This document shows, one piece after another, positions 35,624 to 43,881 of a stretch of 64,000 bases of DNA (position 1 is its first letter; every line of letters starts with the position of its first letter). The DNA lies in the NCBI GenBank assembly GCA_024701455.1, contig JABXYP010000001.1:810001-874000 (forward strand), in the 5' to 3' direction. Position numbers and translations under genes: made by a program. This stretch comes from Bacillus sp. A301a_S52 (GTDB taxonomy: Bacteria > Bacillota > Bacilli > Bacillales > Salisediminibacteriaceae). The notes beneath the pieces were generated by a model, which did not search any database, was not told where the DNA came from, and saw nothing but the letters and a program-made list of their open reading frames with translations.

Positions 35624-35917
35624 GTTATGTGAGAGCTTTGTCTCGTTTTAAGGCATGTGAATTATATATTCTGGATTGTTCTGTACTCTTAAAAGTGTGT
35701 CTGCTGGCGATGACTTTTAAGTTGAAAAGTGACTGAAACGTAAGACGACTCACTGAGGATTAAGTGCAGTCTGAAGAGAAGATCACATTCATTATTCCAA
35801 CTTTGATACCTTATTTTGAATGATGATATTCATTCAAATAGCAGTAATTTTTAGCTAGATTAATTGGTAATATGAACTTGTTTCTCAAGAAAATGTTAAG
35901 TAATAAAGACACTTCCC
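35624..35917. other. Intergenic region upstream of the adh promoter
   Basis: No repeat, RNA gene or open frame stands out. A divergent MerR-family regulator gene, which one might expect, is not present. Confidence 0.35.
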
Positions 35918-35948
35918 TTGACTTAGAGTTAACAATTAGGAATATGAT
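35918..35948 (+). promoter_or_regulatory. MerR-type promoter of the alcohol dehydrogenase
   Basis: TTGACT (35918-35923) and TATGAT (35943-35948) are separated by 19 bases. The spacer begins TAGAGTTAAC, part of the CTTAGAGTTAACTCTAAG palindrome seen in promoters controlled by AdhR-like MerR regulators; its right half is degraded here. Confidence 0.6.
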
Positions 35949-35976
35949 GGGGTTATAAGAGAGAGAAGGGTGTGAG

Positions 35977-36087
35977 ATGAATAAAGGAGAATCTTATTTC
36001 AAGTCATCATTTCGCTCCGAACTATCATCTCTCCTAACTCTCGTAAAATATAACTCAGTTGGAGGTTGGTTCTATGATAACTGTTAA
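35977..36087 (+). CDS. Possible 36-residue leader peptide overlapping the adh start
   Basis: ATG 35977 follows AAGGGTG and opens 36 codons ([20 protein letters not shown] and on) ending 12 bases inside the adh gene in another frame. It could couple translation, or be chance. There is no family resemblance. Confidence 0.25.
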   Translation: MNKGESYFKSSFRSELSSLLTLVKYNSVGGWFYDNC

Positions 36088-37114
36088 AGCAAGAGCTGTT
36101 GATGGTCCGGACAAAGGTTTTCGAGCTGCTGAAATTAAACGACGCGATCTTGATGCACAGGATGTTTTAATTGAAATTAAATATGCAGGCATTTGCCATT
36201 CTGACATCCATATTGCACATGGGGACTGGGGTGAAGTGACCTATCCTCTTGTGCCAGGGCATGAGATTGCAGGAGTTGTGACGGATGTTGGACAGGAGGT
36301 AACAAAATACAAAGTGGGAGACCGGGTAGGGGTCGGTTGTATGGTTGACTCCTGTGGTGAATGTGTGAATTGCAGTAAAGATGAGGAGCAATACTGTCTT
36401 AAAGGGCATGTCCCTACGTATGCTGGTGTTGACAAATATGGTGAGCCAACACAAGGCGGCTATTCTACACATATCGTGGTAACGGAAGACTTTGTCGTTA
36501 GTATCCCAGATAATCTTCCCCTTGATGCAGCGGCACCCTTACTATGTGCAGGAATAACGACCTATTCACCACTTAACCATTGGGAGGCAGGGCCAGGTAA
36601 GAAAGTAGCGGTTGTTGGTATGGGGGGACTTGGCCATATGGCTGTCAAGATTGCACATGCCATGGGGGCAGAAGTGACCGTTCTCTCTCAATCATTAAAG
36701 AAAAAAGAAGATGGTCTGGCGTTTGGTGCTCATCACTATTATGCTACAAGTGATCCGGAGACATTTACGAAACTAGCTGGTTCCTTTGACTTGATCATTA
36801 ACACGGTTAGTGCCAGTATTGACATTAATGCTTATTTCTCTTTATTGGCGTTAGATGGCACTTTAGTAAACGTTGGCGCCCCGGCAGAACCATTATCCGT
36901 CAATGTGTTCACGCTCATCCCTCATCGGCGATCATTTGCAGGTTCCATGATAGGTGGAATACGTGAGACTCAGGAAATGTTAGATTTTTGTGCAGAACAT
37001 GATATTATGCCTAACATTGAAGTCATTTCAGCTGATCAAATAGATAAAGCATATGAACGGGTATTAGCTTCTGATGTGAAGTATCGTTTTGTCATTGATA
37101 CTAGTACAATGTAA
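36074..37114 (+). CDS. adhA: Zinc-dependent alcohol dehydrogenase, AdhA/CAD type
   Basis: The 346-residue MDR protein has catalytic zinc ligands C41 (GICHSD), H63-E64 (PGHE) and C158, structural zinc cysteines C94, C97, C100 and C108, and the nucleotide site [13 protein letters not shown] (182-194). This is the NADP-preferring cinnamyl-alcohol-dehydrogenase-like group that includes Bacillus AdhA, induced by formaldehyde and methylglyoxal through AdhR. The promoter with a 19-bp spacer fits that control. GGAGG selects ATG 36074 over the longer TTG frame. Confidence 0.88.
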   Translation: MITVKARAVDGPDKGFRAAEIKRRDLDAQDVLIEIKYAGICHSDIHIAHGDWGEVTYPLVPGHEIAGVVTDVGQEVTKYKVGDRVGVGCMVDSCGECVNCSKDEEQYCLKGHVPTYAGVDKYGEPTQGGYSTHIVVTEDFVVSIPDNLPLDAAAPLLCAGITTYSPLNHWEAGPGKKVAVVGMGGLGHMAVKIAHAMGAEVTVLSQSLKKKEDGLAFGAHHYYATSDPETFTKLAGSFDLIINTVSASIDINAYFSLLALDGTLVNVGAPAEPLSVNVFTLIPHRRSFAGSMIGGIRETQEMLDFCAEHDIMPNIEVISADQIDKAYERVLASDVKYRFVIDTSTM

Positions 37115-37234
37115 GAGACGTTCACGATAGATTTTAATTCGTATCATTAGAGGCTGGGACAAATTTAGCTAAGAAATAATTGTAGAAAGGGTCCGATCAT
37201 CAAAATAAGATGTTTGGTTATAATATTTAAACAT

Positions 37235-37292
37235 AAGGACACCCCCGGTAAGTTATTGTGTGATTACTTTAATTTTACCGGAAGGTGTCCTT
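37235..37292. repeat. Stem-loop inside the 392-bp element
   Basis: AAGGACACC and CCGGTAA at the left pair with TTTACCGG and AGGTGTCCTT at the right, enclosing about 22 bases. Confidence 0.6.
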
Positions 37293-37344
37293 TAGGTTTC
37301 AACAAATTAGGTGATTGTAGCGAAAGGGGCGAGACACCTTCGGG

Positions 37345-37435
37345 AAAAGTATTCGGCGAAGATCCCGCAGGGCGGTTTTCCCGAGGAAGCAGAGGCAATG
37401 CCTGAGGCAAGCGATCGTCCTGTAGCGGAAATCAA
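37345..37435. repeat. Bacillaceae intergenic repeat motif
   Basis: The run ggcgaagatcccgcagggcg followed by gttttcccgaggaagc and, after a gap, gcgatcgtcctgtagcggaaatcaac is a widely dispersed intergenic repeat in Bacillaceae. The weaker GGACGCTTTCCGAG motifs near 614-630 and 25658-25674 look like decayed copies. The 63-codon open frame at 37214-37405 is only repeat sequence. Confidence 0.5.
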
Positions 37436-37637
37436 CAACAAAGTTTAGCAGAGCATAAAAAGGAAAGAGAGACACCCACCCAAACTTATTGGGACGAGTG
37501 CCTCTCTATTTTTTATTTACCTGGTTTTGTCCCAGCCTCTTTTACATGAAATGAATGTTATTTAGGCATTCAGTTAACAATGTTTAAGGTGTTATATGAA
37601 GAAAGAATTTAGGGAAGCTAGTCATCAATAGACAATC

Positions 37638-37692
37638 AAAAGCCTCTCAAAGGGATGTAAAACTTTTGGGAAGCTTTTTTATTTTTTTTTAC
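37638..37692 (+). terminator. Orphan terminator-like hairpin
   Basis: AAAAGC...CAAAG pairs with CTTTTG...GCTTTT with two imperfect positions and is followed by a long T-rich run. No gene ends immediately before it. Confidence 0.5.
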
Positions 37693-38093
37693 AATATGTA
37701 TAACGATCGGTTGTTCGCTTAATAGTGCGCAATCGTTACGTCATATCCCTTATAAGATAAATAGTTTCATAAGATAGCTACGGTTTACAAAAGAAACATC
37801 CTATGTTAAATTAAAAACGTTAAAAACGTTAAATTATTTCTTAACAAAACACAAGAGTGAAGTGATAGGTTAACGCAAGAGGGGAAGGAATGGGACCTTA
37901 CTGGAAGTGTGAAAAGCTATTATAGTTATTTTTTTGTATCATTATAAACCGTCTGGCTTTGATCCCTGATAGGCAAATCTAGAATAAAAGAGTATAAGAA
38001 ACTAAAAAACGTTTATTATTTCCTCGATTGCAAGTCACAAAATGAGTTAATGACATGTCATTAATTACTATTAAACTATAACTCGTTTTCAAT

Positions 38094-38148
38094 ACGACCA
38101 ATCAGTCGGAGAAGAACGACAACTTCTACTGATTGAAGGTTCGTTTTA
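38094..38148. repeat. Copy of the palindromic repeat family upstream of betA
   Basis: ACGACCAATCAGT at the left and ACTGATT...GGTTCGTTTTAT at the right give a hairpin like the one at 55014-55063, ending 40 bases before the betA start. Confidence 0.6.
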
Positions 38149-38187
38149 TCACTTCATTCAATGTTTAATATCAAGGAGGTCTAGAAA

Positions 38188-39873
38188 ATGACTAAAACAT
38201 ATGACTTTGTTATTATTGGTGGCGGTAGTGCCGGTTCTGTACTTGGTGATCGCCTAAGTGCAGATGGTACACGCAACGTCCTAGTTCTAGAGGCAGGGCG
38301 TAGTGATTTTTCATGGGATCTATTAATTCAAATGCCGGCTGCTTTGCCATTCCCTGCAGGTAAATCGTTGTATGATTGGAAATACGAATCTGATCCTGAA
38401 CCTCATATGAATGGCCGACGTGTCAAGCATGCCCGTGGAAAAGTCCTCGGAGGTTCAAGCTCAATCAACGGTATGATTTATCAGCGTGGTAATCCATTGG
38501 ATTATGAACGTTGGGGAGCTGATCCAGGTATGGAAAAGTGGGATTTTGCCCACTGCCTCCCATACTTTAAACGTTTGGAAAATGCGTTAGCTGCTGATCC
38601 AGAAGATGACTATCGTGGCCATGATGGTCCGCTTAAATTAGAACGCGGGCCAGCAAAAAATCCTTTATTCCAAGCATTCTTTGACGCAGCTGTAGAAGCT
38701 GGGTACTCTCGTACCCCTGATGTAAACGGGTTCCGTCAAGAAGGATTCGGCCCATTTGATAAGCATGTATACAAAGGCAGACGTTTGTCAGCTTCACGAG
38801 CTTATTTACACCCAGCAATGAAGCGTCAAAACCTTACTGTGCAAACCCGTGCTTTCGTTGCAAGTATCGATTTTGATGGTAACCGTGCTACAGGTGTGAC
38901 ATATCAACGAAACGGGAAAACGCATCAAGTTAATGCAGGTGAAGTTATCCTTGCAGGCGGTGCCATCAATACACCACAACTCTTGCAATTATCAGGTGTA
39001 GGTGATGCAGAACACTTGCGTTCACTTGGAATTAAGCCGGTCGTTGATCTTCCTGGTGTCGGTGAAAACCTTCAAGATCATCTTGAAGCATATATTCAAT
39101 ACTCTTGTCCAAAACCGGTATCTGAACAACCTAACTTAAATAAGTTGCGGATGCCTTGGATTGGGTTACAATGGTTACTTGGCCGAAAAGGTCCAGCGGC
39201 AACCAACCATTTTGAAGGTGGAGGATTTGTCCGCTCGAATGAAGATGTGAAATACCCAAATTTGATGTTCCACTTCCTTCCAGTAGCGGTTCGATATGAT
39301 GGACAAAAAGCAGATACAGCACATGGCTTTCAAGTCCATGTGGGACCTATGTATTCTGATGCACGGGGATCATTAAAGATTCGTTCGAAAAATCCTAAAG
39401 AGCATCCGAGTATGGTCTATAATTATCTTTCAACAGAACAGGATCGAAGTGAGTGGATTGAAGCGGTACGCATTTCTAGAGAAATTATGTCTCAGCCAGC
39501 AATGGCTCCTTACAATTCAGGTGAAATTTCTCCTGGTTCATCTGTGAAAACGGATGAGGAAATTTTGGATTGGGTGGCGAAAGATGCGGAGACAGCTCTT
39601 CATCCGTCGTGCACAGCAAAAATGGGGCCAGTTTCAGACCCGATGGCTGTCGTAGATCCAGAAACGATGAAGGTACACGGGCTTGAAAATGTACGTGTCG
39701 CTGATGCGTCTGCTATGCCTTATGTCACAAATGGTAATATCCATGCACCTGTGTTAATGTTGGCAGAAAAAGCAGCGGATCTTATCCTTGGGCGCGAACC
39801 ACTTGCACCTATTCATGCCGATTTTTACCGTCATGGGGTACATTCAGCCGATGCAGGCACATTAAAAGGTTAA
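38188..39873 (+). CDS. betA: Choline dehydrogenase BetA (GMC oxidoreductase)
   Basis: The 561-residue FAD enzyme starts [19 protein letters not shown] (ADP-binding fold) and has GMC signatures [21 protein letters not shown] (about 77-97) and [16 protein letters not shown] (about 256-271). The active-site region is [11 protein letters not shown] with [17 protein letters not shown] near the end. It oxidises choline to betaine aldehyde, which the next gene product oxidises to glycine betaine. AAGGAGG precedes ATG. Bacillus subtilis uses the NAD-dependent GbsB for this step, so a FAD-type BetA beside GbsA is notable. A terminator-like hairpin divides the two genes. Confidence 0.93.
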   Translation: MTKTYDFVIIGGGSAGSVLGDRLSADGTRNVLVLEAGRSDFSWDLLIQMPAALPFPAGKSLYDWKYESDPEPHMNGRRVKHARGKVLGGSSSINGMIYQRGNPLDYERWGADPGMEKWDFAHCLPYFKRLENALAADPEDDYRGHDGPLKLERGPAKNPLFQAFFDAAVEAGYSRTPDVNGFRQEGFGPFDKHVYKGRRLSASRAYLHPAMKRQNLTVQTRAFVASIDFDGNRATGVTYQRNGKTHQVNAGEVILAGGAINTPQLLQLSGVGDAEHLRSLGIKPVVDLPGVGENLQDHLEAYIQYSCPKPVSEQPNLNKLRMPWIGLQWLLGRKGPAATNHFEGGGFVRSNEDVKYPNLMFHFLPVAVRYDGQKADTAHGFQVHVGPMYSDARGSLKIRSKNPKEHPSMVYNYLSTEQDRSEWIEAVRISREIMSQPAMAPYNSGEISPGSSVKTDEEILDWVAKDAETALHPSCTAKMGPVSDPMAVVDPETMKVHGLENVRVADASAMPYVTNGNIHAPVLMLAEKAADLILGREPLAPIHADFYRHGVHSADAGTLKG

Positions 39874-39891
39874 CCTAACCAATTTTTAGGC

Positions 39892-39945
39892 CTCTTTCAA
39901 CATGTATGATCACTGAAACAAACATGTTATGAAAGAGTGCCTTCT
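39892..39945 (+). terminator. Hairpin between betA and gbsA
   Basis: CTCTTTC-AACATGT pairs with ACATGTT-(AT)-GAAAGAG; a mixed TGCCTTCTCTTTTTT tail follows. It may only attenuate read-through into gbsA. Confidence 0.55.
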
Positions 39946-39987
39946 CTTTTTTGCTAAAACATTATTAAAAAATTGGAGTTGATAGAT

Positions 39988-41457
39988 GTGAGTCTAAAAC
40001 AACAATACATTAATGGTGAATGGGTGACGGCGATTTCAGGCGAAACACGCGATATTATAAATCCATTTAACCAGGAAGTGATTGCCACTGTTCCAGAAGG
40101 TAACGATCAAGATGCGAAAGCAGCGATCACTGCAGCAAGAGAAGCCTTTGATAACGGTGAATGGTCTTCAACCCCAGCGACAGAGCGGGGGGCTATCGTA
40201 AGAAAAATCGCTGAATTAATTGAGAGAGATAAAGAAGAACTTGCCAGATTAGAATCGTTAGATACTGGTAAAACAGTTGAAGAAAGCCGAGGCGACATGG
40301 ATGATATCGCTGGCGTATTTCGCTATTATGCTGAACTTGCCGACAAAGATGGCGGAGAACTGATTGATTCTCCAGTGCCAAATGGTATCAGTCGGGTCGT
40401 TCGTGAACCTGTTGGCGTTTGTGGGCAAATTACACCGTGGAATTATCCATTATTACAAGCATCTTGGAAACTAGCACCAGCTCTTGCCACGGGAAACACG
40501 TTAATCATGAAGCCAAGTGAAATTACCCCACTTACGACTATTAAAGTATTTGAACTGATAGAAGAGGCAGGAGTACCTGCCGGTGTTGCAAACCTAGTAC
40601 TTGGTGCTGGTCATACTGTTGGTGCTGAACTAGCGAGCAATGGTGATGTTGATCTTATTTCCTTTACTGGCGGTATTGTAACTGGGAAGAAAATTATGCA
40701 AGCAGCAAGCGTTAACGTGAAAAAGCTTGCTCTTGAACTCGGTGGCAAAAACCCTAACATCATTTTTGCAGATGCCGATTTTGACATAGCTGTAGACCAA
40801 GCTTTAAACGGGGTATTCTTCCACGCAGGACAAATCTGTTCTGCTGGTACAAGACTGATTGTTGAAGAAAGTATTCACGATAAGTTCGTTAGCGCACTTG
40901 TAGAGCGAGTGAAAAAGTTTAAACTAGGAAGCGGATTTGACGAAGAGACCCAAATGGGGCCACTCATTTCAGCTGATCACCTTGCAAAAGTCGAAAAATA
41001 TGTTGAAACAGGTGTGAAAGAAGGGGCGACATTAGCGGTGGGTGGCCACCGTCCAGAAAATTCGGACCTTCAAAAAGGTTTTTTCTACTTGCCTACTATT
41101 TTTACGGACTGTACGACAGATATGAAGATAGTTCAAGAGGAAGCTTTTGGACCTGTTATCACGGTCGAGAAATTCCGTACCGAAGAGGAAGCAGTCAAAC
41201 TTGCCAATGACTCTATTTACGGACTAGCTGGTGGCGTTTGGACGAACGATATTGCAAAAGCTGAACGTTGTGTCGCCAAGATGCGTATGGGAACGGTTTG
41301 GATCAATGAATTTAACTTATACTTCCCACATGCCCCATGGGGTGGTTTTAAGCAATCTGGAATTGGACGTGAACTAGGAAAACTAGGTATTGAAGAATAT
41401 ACAGAAACAAAGCATATTTTCCAAAACCTCAAACCTGAACCGATTAATTGGTTCTAG
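39988..41457 (+). CDS. gbsA: Betaine aldehyde dehydrogenase GbsA
   Basis: The 489-residue aldehyde dehydrogenase has general base E250 (LELGGKNPN) and catalytic C284 (HAGQICSAGTRL). Long stretches match Bacillus GbsA: ITPWNYPLLQASWKLAPALA, SLDTGKTVEESRGDMDDIA and GTVWINEF. It makes glycine betaine. The longest frame opens at TTG 39973, but GGAG at 39975-39978 points to GTG 39988, giving MSLKQQYINGEW, the normal family start. Confidence 0.95.
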   Translation: MSLKQQYINGEWVTAISGETRDIINPFNQEVIATVPEGNDQDAKAAITAAREAFDNGEWSSTPATERGAIVRKIAELIERDKEELARLESLDTGKTVEESRGDMDDIAGVFRYYAELADKDGGELIDSPVPNGISRVVREPVGVCGQITPWNYPLLQASWKLAPALATGNTLIMKPSEITPLTTIKVFELIEEAGVPAGVANLVLGAGHTVGAELASNGDVDLISFTGGIVTGKKIMQAASVNVKKLALELGGKNPNIIFADADFDIAVDQALNGVFFHAGQICSAGTRLIVEESIHDKFVSALVERVKKFKLGSGFDEETQMGPLISADHLAKVEKYVETGVKEGATLAVGGHRPENSDLQKGFFYLPTIFTDCTTDMKIVQEEAFGPVITVEKFRTEEEAVKLANDSIYGLAGGVWTNDIAKAERCVAKMRMGTVWINEFNLYFPHAPWGGFKQSGIGRELGKLGIEEYTETKHIFQNLKPEPINWF

Positions 41458-41489
41458 TTGTTGATATTAGTTTTGTATGGAAAATGCAG

Positions 41490-41539
41490 AAAGGACGCTT
41501 TCGTTCGGTGACCTCACTGTCTCGAAAGTGTCCTTTTTT
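41490..41539 (+). terminator. Terminator after gbsA
   Basis: AAAGGACGCTTTCG pairs with CGAAAGTGTCCTTT and is followed by TTTTG. It also separates the convergent lipoprotein gene. Confidence 0.75.
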
Positions 41540-41644
41540 GTCTTCAATTAGTAACAGACCTATAAACTTCTGCGTAGTTATGGAATTCATTTATAAACAG
41601 GCCACGCTGCCCTATTTTTAAGTATCCTTTTGTGTGGAGCCTTC

Positions 41645-42301
41645 TTAAAACGCCACTTCAATATCCACATCTTCACCAACATTTTCCCAATCTTCATCTA
41701 GTGGAGCGTTCCATGTTAAACGGACACTTTCAACATCTGCTGCATCTGAATTTTCAAGCACAAAGAAAAAGGTTCCATTTGCTTTCGTTCCGGCCATCAT
41801 CTCGCCATCAATATAATCTGATAGCCACATGTCAGATTCTAGTTGCTCACCAGTTGATGTGGCAATAGTCGCTTGTCCAGAATAGAACATAATGTCTTCA
41901 TCCGCCGTGTTCTCCACAGTGAGGTCAAGCTGAATCATATGAAGTTCTTCAGTGTCCAAAATCTCTGCCATCTCGTCTGATAACTCACCGGACTGGGCGT
42001 TAAGTTGTTCAATTTCCATGACGATTGGGCCCGTTTCGATCGTCTCGATATCATCGGCTCTCGCATGAAGGGTAAATGTCCCTGCTTCTGTCTCCACTGT
42101 TTCACCTACTTCTGTTTCCCAAGCACCTTCTGCAATCTCATCAGCGGCATTTTCGGCCTCATTTCCATCATTAATATTGTTTTGTTCGTTGTCTACTTCA
42201 TTATTGACGTTGTTATCCCCATCAGCACCTTCATTTTCATCTCCGCAAGCGGCTACAATTAGAAAAGTAGATAATGATACGCATACAAGCATTTTTTTCA
42301 C
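41645..42301 (-). CDS. Acidic lipoprotein of unknown function (DUF4352-like)
   Basis: The 218-residue product has a lipoprotein signal with lipobox IVAAC (C19), a strongly acidic, Asn/Glu-rich linker (20-60), and a C-terminal beta-rich domain with LDLTVENTADEDIMFYSGQATIATSTGEQLESD, which resembles the DUF4352/telomeric-repeat-binding-like extracellular fold. The abundance of acidic residues is typical of exported proteins in halotolerant Bacillaceae. It is a single gene, convergent with gbsA. Function unknown. Confidence 0.8.
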   Translation of the reverse strand: MKKMLVCVSLSTFLIVAACGDENEGADGDNNVNNEVDNEQNNINDGNEAENAADEIAEGAWETEVGETVETEAGTFTLHARADDIETIETGPIVMEIEQLNAQSGELSDEMAEILDTEELHMIQLDLTVENTADEDIMFYSGQATIATSTGEQLESDMWLSDYIDGEMMAGTKANGTFFFVLENSDAADVESVRLTWNAPLDEDWENVGEDVDIEVAF

Positions 42302-42712
42302 AATTGCTTCCCCCTTTATATTGTTTATCCTAAATAACTTGAGTAAGTTTAAGTGAATCCTCTCGTTAGGAGATAATCTTTAGTAGCTATATGTGTGTTT
42401 AGTATGTCTTTATCTGGTCAGCTTAATCACTATTTTTCAACATGTAATCAGTGACCATAGATGAGGTGCCATCGCAGCCTAAGTATCCCATATATGGGAT
42501 GTAACATAAGGGACTAGTTCCCGTGCAATTATTTTTAAAATAATTAGTATTGGTGATCTTTAATAGTGACTTTTACAGTCATCTTATACACCACGCTGCA
42601 CTTTTTCTGATTTGTGACAAAAACGAAGGTATACCAGAATAAATAAAAATTCGAACACGAGCTCTTTAATATTATTTTATTCATACCTCATTTTATGGTA
42701 ATATATTATCAA
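42302..42712. other. Intergenic region with small palindromes
   Basis: ATCCCATATATGGGAT (42485-42500) is a perfect 16-bp palindrome. GGGACTAGTTCCC (near 42511-42523) and ATTATTTTTAAAATAAT (near 42530-42546) are two more close by. No gene frame is seen. The divergent promoters of the lipoprotein and the LacI gene should be here. Confidence 0.4.
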
Positions 42713-42726
42713 TTATAACGCTTACA
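42713..42726 (-). promoter_or_regulatory. cre site upstream of the LacI-family gene
   Basis: On the minus strand TGTAAGCGTTATAA matches the cre consensus except at position 13. Confidence 0.5.
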
Positions 42727-42785
42727 AATGCTGTGATGACACGTGAGTGCTTAAATAGTGATTTTAAATGATAGGGGAATTTATT

Positions 42786-43754
42786 GTGAAGCCTAAAATT
42801 TCAGATGTAGCCAAAGTTGCTGGTGTATCACCAACAACGGTTTCAAGAGTGCTAAATAATCGAGGATATATTGGTAAAGAAACGAGAGAAAAGGTCCATG
42901 AAGCAATGGAGAAGATCAATTATTATCCTAATGATATTGCGAGGTCTTTATATATAAAAAAGACTTTTTTAATTGGGGTTATTTTTCCTACCACGAGTAA
43001 TCCATTTTATGGCCAATTGATCTTTCATTTAGAAAACTATGCGAACTCCCTAGGATATAAAGTTTTATTATGTAATAGTCAGGGACGTGAAGATAAAGAG
43101 AAAAGTTATTTACAAATGCTTCAGCGAAATCAAGTGGATGGGGTTATCGCAGGTGCGCACAACAGAGGAATTGAGGAATACGATATTCCAAACCTTCCCG
43201 TAGTAGGGTTTGACCGCTATCTCTCTAAAAACACGCCAGTAGTATCTAGTGATAACTATGACGGTGGGAGATTAGCGTCCCAATTACTAATAGATAAAGG
43301 ATGCAAAAATATTATCCATATAAACGGCCCGATTGATTTAGAAACGCCAGCTAACTTGAGAAGAGAAGCTTATGAGAAAGTTATGCGAGATAATCAATTA
43401 ACTCCGATAACTTACGAAACGACGAGAGATAATGAAGAAGTGATAAAACGATTATTTGATGATCATCCCGAGGTAGATGGTATTTTTGCAAGTGATGACC
43501 TCATTGCCGCAAATGTTATGAGAGAGGCTAGAAAGAGAAATATTATCATTCCAAACGATCTTAAGTTAATCGGGTATGATGGCACACAAACCACCAGAAT
43601 ACTGTTACCTGAATTAAGTACGATTGAACAACCTATTAAAGACATTGCAGAAAAATGCGTCGATATTCTTATTAAACAAATTGATGGTGAGAGAGAGGAT
43701 ATTCAACAGCACACTATACTCCCAGTAAGGTTAATTGATGCTGAAACAACTTGA
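42786..43754 (+). CDS. LacI-family repressor of the sucrose/fructan operon
   Basis: The 322-residue protein has an N-terminal LacI helix-turn-helix (MKPKISDVAKVAGVSPTTVSRVLNNRGYIGKETREKV) and a periplasmic-binding-protein-like effector domain (FLIGVIFPTTSNPFYGQL...). It is of the ScrR/MsmR type and sits directly before a sugar importer and GH32 gene. A perfect 20-bp operator palindrome lies in the next promoter. The longest frame starts at ATG 42768; GGGGA points to GTG 42786, which gives the usual KPKISDVAK start. Confidence 0.9.
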   Translation: MKPKISDVAKVAGVSPTTVSRVLNNRGYIGKETREKVHEAMEKINYYPNDIARSLYIKKTFLIGVIFPTTSNPFYGQLIFHLENYANSLGYKVLLCNSQGREDKEKSYLQMLQRNQVDGVIAGAHNRGIEEYDIPNLPVVGFDRYLSKNTPVVSSDNYDGGRLASQLLIDKGCKNIIHINGPIDLETPANLRREAYEKVMRDNQLTPITYETTRDNEEVIKRLFDDHPEVDGIFASDDLIAANVMREARKRNIIIPNDLKLIGYDGTQTTRILLPELSTIEQPIKDIAEKCVDILIKQIDGEREDIQQHTILPVRLIDAETT

Positions 43755-43763
43755 TCAAAATAA

Positions 43764-43800
43764 ATAAATTCATAAAAAATAAATTTTTTTATGAATTTAT
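43764..43800 (+). terminator. A/T-rich hairpin after the LacI gene
   Basis: ATAAATTCATAAAAAA pairs with TTTTTTTATGAATTTAT. It is all A/T and weak, but has a T run in its right arm. Confidence 0.4.
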
Positions 43801-43817
43801 GTCAACCGGTTGACATA
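43798..43817. promoter_or_regulatory. LacI-type operator of the fructan operon
   Basis: TATGTCAACCGGTTGACATA is a perfect 20-bp palindrome with the central CG usual for LacI-family sites. Its right half contains the -35 box. A shorter, degenerate copy (ATGAAACCGGATGACAT, 43817-43833) fills the promoter spacer. Confidence 0.75.
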
Positions 43818-43838
43818 TGAAACCGGATGACATACACT
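43810..43838 (+). promoter_or_regulatory. Sigma-A promoter of the fructan operon
   Basis: TTGACA (43810-43815) and TACACT (43833-43838) are separated by 17 bases, with operators overlapping both. Confidence 0.7.
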
Positions 43839-43843
43839 TCAAA

Positions 43844-43857
43844 TGTATACGTTTACA
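43844..43857 (+). promoter_or_regulatory. cre site at the fructan operon start
   Basis: TGTATACGTTTACA matches the cre consensus except at position 5 and covers the predicted transcription start. Confidence 0.6.
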
Positions 43858-43881
43858 TTTGAAGATGAGGAGGAGTTAGAG

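Larger units (their letters stand above)
37149..37540. mobile_element. 392-bp MITE-like element with 15-bp terminal inverted repeats
   Basis: AGAGGCTGGGACAAA (37149-37163) is repeated as a perfect reverse complement at 37526-37540. Inside, in order, are a stem-loop (37235-37292), a GC-richer repeat motif (37345-37435) and a terminator-like hairpin (37462-37516). No transposase or other gene is inside. The ends resemble AGAGGCTGGGAC repeats that I know from other Firmicutes. Target-site duplications are not clear. Confidence 0.6.
37541..38187. other. Region upstream of betA
   Basis: Contains an orphan terminator (37638-37692), a 9-base direct repeat TTAAAAACG twice and a third partial (37811-37833) that could bind a regulator of betA, and a palindromic-family copy (38094-38148) just before the betA ribosome site. 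No gene is supported. Confidence 0.45.

Noticed and set aside
37214-37405. 63-codon plus-strand frame
   Set aside because: It lies wholly inside the 392-bp repeat element and reads the known-type intergenic repeat.
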